The translations under genes and the position numbers were made by a program. From assembly GCA_021788095.1 (NCBI GenBank), contig JAJYLB010000015.1, positions 18,828-82,827 of the forward strand: a DNA stretch of 64,000 nt, given 5' to 3'. Of this stretch, positions 27,506 to 35,189 are shown in pieces. The notes below the pieces were generated by a model. That model saw nothing but the letters and a program-made list of their open reading frames with translations, searched no databases and had not been told where the DNA came from. This DNA comes from Acidobacteriota bacterium (GTDB lineage Bacteria; Acidobacteriota; Terriglobia; Acidiferrales; UBA7541). Position 1 is the first letter of the stretch; each line of letters opens with the position of its first letter.

Positions 27506-28392
27506 ATTTTCAGGTCGCGCAGCCATGCGCGGAAACTCGAGCCCAACTCGCCATCGGCGAGCGCCAGCTCCACCGTCGCTTCGAGGAAGCCCAGTTTATC
27601 GCCTGCGTCGTACGCCTTGCCCTGGCACACGTAAGCCCACAAGGTGCGTTCCCTGGCCAGTTGCCGCAGCGCGTCGGTGAGCTGAATTTCCCCGCCGCGG
27701 CCGGGCTTGGTTCGCTCGAGATAGCCGAAGATTTCCGGCGGCAAGAGATAGCGGCCAACGATGCTGAGCGTCGAAGGCGCCTCGTCGGGCGCGGGTTTCT
27801 CCACTAGATCGCGGATCCGATAGAGTTGGCGCCCGTCCCGCTCGATCGGCGGATCGTGATCGATGATGCCGTAGAGGGAGACTTGCTCCCTCGGGACGGG
27901 AGCGGCGGCGATCGCTCCGTCGCCCGTAGCCTCGTAGATTTCGACAAGCTGGCGCGTGGCCGGTTGCGGCCCGGTCATCACCACGTCGCCCAGCAACACC
28001 GCGAAAGGCTCGTCGCCAACCAGATCGCGCGCCTGCAGCACGGCGTGGCCGAGTCCCAGCGGCTCCTGCTGCCGCACGCTACGGAGGCGAGCGAGGCCGG
28101 CAAGCCGGCGCATCGCTTCCGCGAGGCTCGCTTTTCCCTTGCTTTCGAGAAAGCTTTCGAGTTCGGGCGCGCGGTCGAAATGATCTTCCATGGCGCTCTT
28201 GCCGCGGCTGGTGACGAGAACGACGTCCTCGATTCCCGAAGCGACGCACTCCTCCACCGCATACTGGATGAGCGGCTTGTCTACGAGCGCCAGCATCTCC
28301 TTCGGTATGGCTTTGGTGGCAGGCAGGAATCGCGTGCCCAGCCCCGCCGAAGGCAGGACCGCTTTCCTCACCGGCTTGGAACGAGCGTTCAT
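27502..28392 (-). CDS. galU: UTP-glucose-1-phosphate uridylyltransferase
   Basis: A 296-residue enzyme that forms UDP-glucose from UTP and glucose-1-phosphate, feeding cell-surface polysaccharide synthesis. The nucleotide-binding start VLPSAGLGTRFLPATKAIPK is followed by EMLALVDKPLIQYAVEECVA, and later LGLGHAVLQARDLVGDEPFA and LLGDVVM. GEIQLTDALRQLARE marks the C-terminal part. ATG 28392 is preferred to the GTG two codons upstream. Typical length. Confidence 0.93.
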   Translation of the reverse strand: MNARSKPVRKAVLPSAGLGTRFLPATKAIPKEMLALVDKPLIQYAVEECVASGIEDVVLVTSRGKSAMEDHFDRAPELESFLESKGKASLAEAMRRLAGLARLRSVRQQEPLGLGHAVLQARDLVGDEPFAVLLGDVVMTGPQPATRQLVEIYEATGDGAIAAAPVPREQVSLYGIIDHDPPIERDGRQLYRIRDLVEKPAPDEAPSTLSIVGRYLLPPEIFGYLERTKPGRGGEIQLTDALRQLARERTLWAYVCQGKAYDAGDKLGFLEATVELALADGELGSSFRAWLRDLKI

Positions 28393-28583
28393 CGGCACGC
28401 GCCGCCGACATGCACCTTACCGGCTTCTCGGTCGCGGGTCAAACGGAAGACCGTTTCACGCCAAGGCGCCAAGACGCCAAGCGCCGCGGGTTTCCCCGGC
28501 GGAAAAGGCAAGAGGGCTGCGGGCGGGACGCCCGCACCACAGGGGTCGCGAAGGCGCGTGCTAGGATAGCCAAGGAGGGAGGC

Positions 28584-29708
28584 ATGAGTCGCGACGCGCG
28601 CATTCTCGGGATCGAGTCTTCCTGCGACGAAACGGCGGCGGCGGTGGTGTCGAACGGCCGCGTCGTGCTCTCGAGCGTCATCGCCTCGCAAATCGACGTG
28701 CACCGTAAATACGGCGGCGTGGTGCCCGAGCTGGCTTCGCGCGAGCATTTGCGGCGAATCGTTCCCGTCGTGCGCGAAGCGCTCGACCGCGCCGGTCTGG
28801 GCCCGGGCGACGTCGCGGCCATCGGCGTAACGAGCGGGCCCGGACTCATCGGTTCGCTCCTCGTCGGCGTGACGTATGGCAAGGCGCTGGCCCAGGCGCT
28901 TGGCAAGCCGCTCGTCGCCGTGAACCACCTCGAAGGCCACGTGCGCGCGGTTATCCTCGAAGCGCTTGGCGCGGGCCGCGAACCCGAACTCCCGGCGGTT
29001 TGCCTGATCGTCTCGGGCGGCCACACCGTGCTCTACGCGGTCGAGCGGGCCGAACCGGGCGCCATCGAAGCGGTGCGGTTCCGGTACGGGCGCCTGGGCC
29101 AGACGCGCGACGATGCCGCGGGAGAAGCCTACGACAAAGTGGCCAAGATGCTCGCTCTGGGCTATCCCGGCGGCCCGGTGATCGACGCGCTTTCCGGTTC
29201 CGGCGACGCGACCGCGATACGCTTTGGCGAGCCCAAAATGAAGGGCAATCCCTACGACTTCAGTTTCAGCGGAATCAAGACGGCCGTGCTCTACCACCTC
29301 CGTGCGCATCCGGAACTCGAGCCGGAAATTCGCGCGCGCCTAGCGGCGCTCGGGGAAGGGAAGCGGAAAGCAGCCGAGCTGCGGCCGCTCTCGAGCGCGC
29401 CTACGCTCGATCTGGTCGCCAGCTTTCAGCGAGCGGTCGTCTCGAATCTCGTCTCGAAAACGCTCGGCGCGGCCGAGCAGAACGCGGCGCGATCCGTGCT
29501 CGTCTCCGGCGGCGTCGCGGCGAATCGGGAGCTGCGAAAGACGTTCGAGCGCGAGGCGAACCGGCGCGGCATCGCCGTGTTTTTTCCGAGCTTGGCCCTT
29601 TCCACCGACAACGCCGCCATGATCGCGGCGGCGGCTTATCCGCGCCTGCTGGCCGGGGAATACGCGAGCGAGACTCTGAACGCCGAAGCGGTGCTCCCGC
29701 TCGCCTGA
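28584..29708 (+). CDS. tsaD: tRNA N6-adenosine threonylcarbamoyltransferase
   Basis: A 374-residue protein of the Kae1/TsaD family that transfers threonylcarbamoyl to A37 of ANN-decoding tRNAs, together with TsaB, TsaC and TsaE. Motifs: ILGIESSCDETAAAVV at the start, then NHLEGHVRAVIL with the metal-binding His-x3-His, VSGGHTVLYAV, and SGGVAANRELRKTFERE near the end. ATG 28584 follows AAGGAGGGAGGC; an open frame continues upstream but has no ribosome site. A -10-like TAGGAT lies 20 bases before. The partner tsaB is in this window at 39765. Confidence 0.95.
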   Translation: MSRDARILGIESSCDETAAAVVSNGRVVLSSVIASQIDVHRKYGGVVPELASREHLRRIVPVVREALDRAGLGPGDVAAIGVTSGPGLIGSLLVGVTYGKALAQALGKPLVAVNHLEGHVRAVILEALGAGREPELPAVCLIVSGGHTVLYAVERAEPGAIEAVRFRYGRLGQTRDDAAGEAYDKVAKMLALGYPGGPVIDALSGSGDATAIRFGEPKMKGNPYDFSFSGIKTAVLYHLRAHPELEPEIRARLAALGEGKRKAAELRPLSSAPTLDLVASFQRAVVSNLVSKTLGAAEQNAARSVLVSGGVAANRELRKTFEREANRRGIAVFFPSLALSTDNAAMIAAAAYPRLLAGEYASETLNAEAVLPLA

Positions 29709-29722
29709 CGTGTCGAGAAGCC

Positions 29723-29767
29723 GTAGGAAAATCCAGTTAAGGAAATTCGGATTAGGAAAATCCGGCT
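29723..29767 (+). repeat. Three imperfect 15-base tandem repeats
   Basis: GTAGGAAAATCCAGT, TAAGGAAATTCGGAT and TAGGAAAATCCGGCT follow one another directly behind tsaD. They end at the -35 of the next promoter-like site, so they could be operator half-sites or a chance duplication. Confidence 0.4.
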
Positions 29768-29795
29768 TGACAAGCTTCGACCGGGAGCGTATACA
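29767..29795 (+). promoter_or_regulatory. Near-consensus promoter upstream of a short lipoprotein-like frame
   Basis: A perfect TTGACA (29767-29772) is followed after exactly 17 bases by TATACA (29790-29795). Transcription would begin near 29802, five bases before ATG 29807. Confidence 0.55.
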
Positions 29796-29806
29796 CCCGC
29801 ATACCG

Positions 29807-30232
29807 ATGGCGGACCGCTCCAGGCTGCACCGAAAAATACGTGTCGCGGCAGGTCCGCTAGCAGCCGTCTTCTTGCTTGCTTCGTGCTCCTCGGGCCGGC
29901 AGGGAGCCCGGACGCGCAAGACCCTCATCGAGGTTGGCCTTCCCCCCGCGGCGCCTGCCGGCGGCCAAATTCATAGCATCAACGCCGAAAAGTCATTCCA
30001 GGGATTCGAGGGAGCGGGTTACTTTGGGTCTCATTGGATGGGCACCTACGCGTCCTCTACGAGATCGCGGCAACGTCGGCCCGGCGTCCAGCTTCATCGG
30101 CTGCCGCGCGTCGCTAGCGTCGTGTCACCGGAATGGGCGGCATTTGTCTTCGGGGGTCGGAGCTTGAGCTCCGACATCCAGTCCGCCGATTCATCAGGGG
30201 TTTCAACCCATGAAGGCGCGCCCGAGATATGA
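29807..30232 (+). CDS. Putative lipoprotein, possibly truncated or degraded
   Basis: A 141-codon frame just behind a near-consensus promoter. The N-terminus is a lipoprotein signal: MADRSRLHRKIRVAAGPLAA then VFLLASCSSG, where LASC is a good lipobox. After IHSINAEKSFQGFEGAGYFG the text becomes Arg-rich and of shadow-like composition (STRSRQRRPGVQLHRL), and the last third runs through a dispersed palindrome at 30148. This suggests a short or broken gene whose original 3' part was lost. No homologous family is recognised. Confidence 0.4.
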   Translation: MADRSRLHRKIRVAAGPLAAVFLLASCSSGRQGARTRKTLIEVGLPPAAPAGGQIHSINAEKSFQGFEGAGYFGSHWMGTYASSTRSRQRRPGVQLHRLPRVASVVSPEWAAFVFGGRSLSSDIQSADSSGVSTHEGAPEI

Positions 30233-30353
30233 CAGGCAGTTCTGGGACACGACACTGGAAGCTATTGCAGAACCTTCTCGGGGTCTGCTTCAGGGGCTGA
30301 AGCCCCTGCTTTTCAGCCGCTTTTTGTCGGAGCTGAAGCTCCGACCCCCGAAG
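30148..30353. repeat. Facing pair of GGTCGGAGCT palindromes
   Basis: CTTCGGGGGTCGGAGCTTGA then GCTCCGAC (30148-30175) and its inverse GTCGGAGCTGAAGCTCCGAC then CCCCGAAG (30326-30353) bracket 150 bases. Each is itself a hairpin, and the pair can form a longer stem. Between them is another palindrome, CAGGGGCTGAAGCCCCTG near 30291. Confidence 0.7.
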
Positions 30354-30410
30354 GCGGCGGTTTTGCGATGACTTCTCGGCCAAGGGTTTCATTCTCCTTG
30401 GGGGGTACGA

Positions 30411-33400
30411 ATGCGCTGGCGGATATTCTCGGTCATTCTCTTTGGCGTTCTTTCGCTCTTCGCGGCCAGCCGGCCGTCTCCGCCCGCCACTCGTGGCGCG
30501 GTACGGGTCGTTCCGTGGGCTATCGAGAACGCGTTCCAACCAGGCCAGATGCTCGTCGACACGAATGGCAACGGCATTCCCGATTTTCTGGCCGGCCACG
30601 TCGTCGTGCCCGACCAGCCCACCGCGCCGGAGAATGCCGCCGCGGCGAATCTGGCGGCGCGGCTGGCGTATGGCGTCACGGGTCTCACGTTGCCCGTGGT
30701 GGTGACGAAGCCGGAGGACGGAACGGAAAAAGGCCCCAAGTTCTTCGTCGGCGCTGGCTCCATGCCCTCCTCGGCCTCGGCAGCTCTCGCTCCGCTCACG
30801 GCCCTCCTCGGCACGGGTGAGGGTGGAGTATTCCTGGCGGGCGACATCGATTTGGCTGTTGTCGGGAGCGATGCTCCGGGCTTGCTCGCCGCAGCTGACG
30901 ATTTCGCCTCCCATGCGCCCTACCAGTGGGCCATGCCGGGAGAAACGATTGGCGCGATTGCCCAGCGAGTGAACGCGCTCCTCTCCGCGGCGAAACTCAA
31001 GGCCACAGCTCGGCTCCTCGGCCTCAGCTACGTGGACCGGGAGCCTGGGATCCGTCGCGCGATTTTGAGCGTCTCCGGTACCGCCTCCGCTGCGGCGGTC
31101 CGCAAGGCTCTGACACCGGAGGGAAAACCGCCCTTGCGGTTCGCCGCGGTGAAGGAGCTCGTGATTCTCGTGAGCGCGCAGCCGCAGGTGGGCGGGGTGA
31201 GGGAACTGCTGCGTCTAGCGGGCGCGCAGCCGCCCATGACCTTGACGAACCCGGTTCCGATGGCCCTGCCGCCGGCAGGGCCGATGCCGGCGAGCGCGCC
31301 GAAGCCGCTCGATCTAGGCCAGTTGTATACGATCAAAGGGCTGCTGGGAGGGTCGGCGAAACTGCCGATTCCCAGCGCGGTGGTTTCGCGGCTCTACGTG
31401 CCGGCGGGAGCAGCCGGAGTGGCCATGGCTAATCTCGCGGCCCGCATCGGGCTGGAAACGACCGGGATCTCGTTCCCGCTCGCTTACGTCCCGAGCGGTG
31501 TTTCCTCGGCTCAGGTACCGGCGCAAGCTGTGGTCGCCGCCGATTCGGGACTAGGCAAACAGCTCATGGCAGAACTCGGGAGCGCGAAGGACCAGCGCGG
31601 AAATCCGTTTGGAAAAGAGATTTTCGAGCCGCTCGCTCCGGGAGAAGGCGAAATCCGGTCGATCGACAATGCTTTCGGCAAGCATTCCGCGCTGCTGGTG
31701 CGCGGCGACGCAGCCGGCCAGACCGCTGCGCTCGATTACGCCGCCGGCCGCCTGCCCTTCCTTTGGCAACCGGATAAGCGCTACGAATCGACTGACGAAA
31801 TCCGCTACGACTTGCATCGCTTCTTCTCGCTGCGGTCGTCGTCGGGGCAAGCCGCCGCCGCGCTTTACCATTTCGAGCGGTGGGCGAAGCAAGCGGAGGC
31901 GGCGAAAGCCAAGCCCACCTCGATCGACGCGACCGTCTACGTCGATAAGGCCGATCTCAAGCTGGCTTCCTTTCTCCAAAGCCGGATCGAGCAAGCGGCG
32001 CCGGGAGCGAAAGTCGCCGTCCATGCGGGCAGCCTGCACGCCGGCCTGAAATGTTGCGCGAGCGACCCGCCACTCCACTACGTTTCGCGACGTCAGCCTT
32101 TCGTCCAGGCCAAGCCAACGTTTACCGACGACTTCACCATTCCCTGGGAAGGCGGGCGGCTGCTCGATGCGGTTCGCAAAGCGGCCCCGGGAATCGTTCG
32201 CGGCCAGCCGGCGGACTTGCGCGCCGAGGTCAGCGAAGGGCCCGCGGAGCGCCGCAAGCTCCAAACACAGCTCGAACAGATCTTGACCGCCGCGGGAGCC
32301 GACCCGAACAAGTCGCGAGTCGAGGTGCTTTGCGCCTACAAGCCGGGCTATAGCTGGCTGATGGACGAAATCGCGCCGGCGCTCAAAGGCAAGCCGGTTT
32401 CGCGCATCGCGATCGAATTCCAGCCGGACGTCGATCGCGAGGGCACCAGCCTGCTCTATTCGAAATCGCGCTGGCTGCAGGAACTCTATCCGGTGGACGA
32501 GATGCTGTCCCGCGAGCTGCGCCTTCCGCTCAAGAATGTTCGGTTCGAGGAGATGAAAGGCGCGAGCGGACCGACCTACCGCGTACACGTTTACGGCGCC
32601 GGAGGAAGCGAGCTGCTCTCACGCGAATTCACGGTGCACACCTCCGTCCGGCCGTACAGCGCCGAATTCCCGCAATACGATCGCGTCCAGGTGGACACGG
32701 GATGGGTTCACCTGGTCTCCGGCGGGAAGCCGCTGCTTAACCAGCGGGTCGAGACCGACGTCGAGATGTTCTGGGACCACTACCAGAAGATCACCCTGCC
32801 CCGGCTCTTCCACTTCGTCATGAAGCAGAACGGCGGCAAGGTCCTTCCCGAATACCAGCCGCTCTTCGATACCTTGCTCCTGCAGATCCATTTGAGCGAA
32901 CCCGATTATGCACTCGGCTGGGAGCACCAGCGCATTTCGTCGCTCGACGCGCTCGAAGAGGACACCCTCTATTCCACATCCAATTTTTTCTACATGATGG
33001 GCACGCTCGACTCGACCGGCATTTTCGACTACATGGGACGCGTCATCCCCGTGGTTTATCCCTCCGCCGAGGGTAAGGACGGGCGCGTCACGATCGAGTT
33101 CTTCGCGAAAGACGGGCCCCATCCCCTCGCCGACCTGAAGTGGACGGACGCGGCGGGCCGCCGGTACGAGGAAGAGCGCGACTTGCCGGCGTTGCGATTG
33201 GGCATGCCTCGGCTTGTCGCCGCTCGCGTCCGTTCCGGCGCGCCGGGAGTCGAAGAGCTGACGTGGGAACTCGCCGCGGACGCCCGCGAGGACCGCTACC
33301 GGGATTGGATACGGATCGAGCAGGCGGACCGCGTCGAGCACACGATGTTTTCCGTCGAGCAAGCCGGCGGCCAGGTGCGCGCGCTCGCGGCCATGCACGC

Positions 33401-34772
33401 CGCCGGCATCTACGCGGATTCGCTCGCTTATCCGAACCTCCGCGAGTTGGCGATGGACTTCACCCTGCCCAGGCCGCTTCGCGCGCCGGAAAACTCGCGG
33501 CCCACGGTCGTTTCGGTCGCTTGGCCGGTGCCGATGCCGGCCACTCCGCGTCCTCAAATCACCGCATACGCGCCGGCGCCCGTGCCCGCTTCGCCTTCCG
33601 GCCATATCGTGTCTTGGAAGGAGCCCATCAGCCCCCGGCAAAGCGCGGAGATCCTCGCGCGGCTGGCGACCTTCCCGGGCGTGACCGTGTACTGGATGGG
33701 CCGGAGCTATCTCGGGGCGAATCTGTGGGCCGCGGATATTCTGCTGCCCTCGCCCGCGAAACTCCGGTCGCTGGCCAAACTCGATACGTTCAAGGCCACG
33801 ATCGTCTATTCGGCGAGGCAGCACGCCAACGAGGTCTCGAGCACCAGCCACGTTCTGCGCCTCGGGGAAGAACTGCTGCGCGACCCCGAGACGCGTGCCA
33901 GCCTGAAGAAAGTCAATGTGGTCATCCACCCGATCGACAATCCCGATGGCGCGAACCTCTCGATCGATTTGATGCGCATCACCCCGAAGTTCCTCCTGCA
34001 TCCCGGCTATCACGGCTCGCTCACCGCCGACGTCGAAAGCGGCGGGGGGCTGGAGGACCCGATCTATCCCGAATCGCGCACGCGGCGGCAGTTGAGGGAA
34101 GCGTGGCTGCCCGACGCCTTCCTCAATCCCCACGGATACCCTTCGCACGAATGGGTGCAGCCCTTCTCCGGCTACACCGCGTGGATGATCCGCCGCACGG
34201 ACGTCGCGTCGGGCTACGCCTGGTGGATTCCACGCGGCTGGTTCACCAGCCTCGCGTATCGTATCGGGCCAGGCTTTTCCCATAGCAAGGACGTCGCCTA
34301 CGAATTGAGGGCGCGCATCGCCCGCGCGATCAACCAGGTGCCCGGCGCGGCAGCCCTCGATCGCGCCGAGAATTGGCTGTACGAGCGGTACGGCGTGGAC
34401 TGGGAGCCCCGCCGTTTCCAGCAGCCGCTTTACGAAGGTGTGCGCATCTATATGGCGCTCCAAGGAATCGGAGGGCCAGCGGCAGGCCCCGGTGCGGGGT
34501 ATTCCACCGCCAGTTCGCCCGGCGTCACTTGGGATGAAGGCTACACCGAGGCCCCCGACGAAACCGCTCACGGCGACTACTTGCATCTGGTCGCCGGCAT
34601 GGGACTCGCCTACGACCGCGTCCACTTGACCTACCTGGCGCAGGGGAAGTTCAAGATCACACGCAGCGAAAAACAGTTTTCGAATGGGGTGAGCTGGACC
34701 GTTAGCCGGGAGCGCCCGATCCTTCCCTCGAAGTGGCTGATCGAGCCGGGTCCGGGAATCGAATCGCAATAG
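30411..34772 (+). CDS. Large secreted M14-like metallocarboxypeptidase protein
   Basis: A 1453-residue protein with a signal peptide (MRWRIFSVILFGVLSLFAAS). The first 1100 residues form a long region of unrecognised domains with FQPGQMLVDTNGNGIPDFLA near the start. A zinc carboxypeptidase-like domain follows: IVYSARQHANEVSSTSHVLR with His1138 and Glu1141 as the HxxE zinc ligands, VVIHPIDNPDGANLSID (the NPDG substrate loop), and DAFLNPHGYPSHEW, where His1241 is the likely third ligand. M14 enzymes remove C-terminal residues or cleave peptidoglycan peptides. It is far longer than a plain carboxypeptidase and stands alone between repeat-rich gaps. Confidence 0.75.
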   Translation: MRWRIFSVILFGVLSLFAASRPSPPATRGAVRVVPWAIENAFQPGQMLVDTNGNGIPDFLAGHVVVPDQPTAPENAAAANLAARLAYGVTGLTLPVVVTKPEDGTEKGPKFFVGAGSMPSSASAALAPLTALLGTGEGGVFLAGDIDLAVVGSDAPGLLAAADDFASHAPYQWAMPGETIGAIAQRVNALLSAAKLKATARLLGLSYVDREPGIRRAILSVSGTASAAAVRKALTPEGKPPLRFAAVKELVILVSAQPQVGGVRELLRLAGAQPPMTLTNPVPMALPPAGPMPASAPKPLDLGQLYTIKGLLGGSAKLPIPSAVVSRLYVPAGAAGVAMANLAARIGLETTGISFPLAYVPSGVSSAQVPAQAVVAADSGLGKQLMAELGSAKDQRGNPFGKEIFEPLAPGEGEIRSIDNAFGKHSALLVRGDAAGQTAALDYAAGRLPFLWQPDKRYESTDEIRYDLHRFFSLRSSSGQAAAALYHFERWAKQAEAAKAKPTSIDATVYVDKADLKLASFLQSRIEQAAPGAKVAVHAGSLHAGLKCCASDPPLHYVSRRQPFVQAKPTFTDDFTIPWEGGRLLDAVRKAAPGIVRGQPADLRAEVSEGPAERRKLQTQLEQILTAAGADPNKSRVEVLCAYKPGYSWLMDEIAPALKGKPVSRIAIEFQPDVDREGTSLLYSKSRWLQELYPVDEMLSRELRLPLKNVRFEEMKGASGPTYRVHVYGAGGSELLSREFTVHTSVRPYSAEFPQYDRVQVDTGWVHLVSGGKPLLNQRVETDVEMFWDHYQKITLPRLFHFVMKQNGGKVLPEYQPLFDTLLLQIHLSEPDYALGWEHQRISSLDALEEDTLYSTSNFFYMMGTLDSTGIFDYMGRVIPVVYPSAEGKDGRVTIEFFAKDGPHPLADLKWTDAAGRRYEEERDLPALRLGMPRLVAARVRSGAPGVEELTWELAADAREDRYRDWIRIEQADRVEHTMFSVEQAGGQVRALAAMHAAGIYADSLAYPNLRELAMDFTLPRPLRAPENSRPTVVSVAWPVPMPATPRPQITAYAPAPVPASPSGHIVSWKEPISPRQSAEILARLATFPGVTVYWMGRSYLGANLWAADILLPSPAKLRSLAKLDTFKATIVYSARQHANEVSSTSHVLRLGEELLRDPETRASLKKVNVVIHPIDNPDGANLSIDLMRITPKFLLHPGYHGSLTADVESGGGLEDPIYPESRTRRQLREAWLPDAFLNPHGYPSHEWVQPFSGYTAWMIRRTDVASGYAWWIPRGWFTSLAYRIGPGFSHSKDVAYELRARIARAINQVPGAAALDRAENWLYERYGVDWEPRRFQQPLYEGVRIYMALQGIGGPAAGPGAGYSTASSPGVTWDEGYTEAPDETAHGDYLHLVAGMGLAYDRVHLTYLAQGKFKITRSEKQFSNGVSWTVSRERPILPSKWLIEPGPGIESQ

Positions 34773-34810
34773 AGGCTGTTGCAGAACCCCTTCCCGCCCT
34801 CAGGGGCTAA

Positions 34811-34943
34811 AGAGTCTGTGTGGCAACTGGCATTTCCACAGTTTGTATTTTTCATAGATTCGCGCAAGTCGTTTGCGGACAACGCACGAAATTTGCGCCA
34901 GGGCTGTGGAATTCGCACCTTTTCGCGTTGCCACACAGATTCT
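34811..34943 (-). mobile_element. MITE-like element, copy 2 (133 bp, inverted)
   Basis: The reverse complement of this 133-base stretch reads the same as 15663-15795 when compared by eye, including the 17-base terminal inverted repeats. It sits inside a GGGGCT-AAAGCCCC palindrome like that at 30291: the left flank ends GGGGCTAA and the right flank starts AAAGCCCC, so removing the element and one AA restores GGGGCTAAAGCCCC. This supports a two-base target duplication and a recent insertion. Confidence 0.87.
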
Positions 34944-35189
34944 AAAGCCCCTGATTTTTGGCGGCCCTTATGGCACGGCTGAAGCCGTGCACTACAAAGC
35001 CAGGGTTATGCAACAGCTTCTGGAGGCTCCCGCGCGTGTTTCGCCTGCGGGGCATCTCCGGTACAATTCGACGGGCAAACGAAACGTTCACCACGGAGCA
35101 GAGAGAGTTTCACGGAGCCGAGCCGGAACGCCCGCTTCTCCTCCGTGGATCTCGGTGGACCTCCGTGGTGGTCTTCCGGCACTCTACAA
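34944..35189. other. Intergenic repeats before the hydantoinase operon
   Basis: After the element, the gap contains GCACGGCTGAAGCCGTGC, a palindrome at about 34974-34991, a TACAAT -10-like site near 35062, and the inverted pair CACCACGGAG (about 35090) and CTCCGTGGTG (35161). No gene is seen. The TACAAT may serve the downstream genes. Confidence 0.45.

Noticed and set aside
28410..28583. An N-terminal extension of TsaD from 28410
   Set aside because: The family start is at ATG 28584 with an excellent ribosome site; the upstream codons have no conserved text.
34631..34936. A small minus-strand frame through the MITE-like element
   Set aside because: The same text occurs in the other copy because the DNA is repeated; there is no start signal and the element is non-coding.
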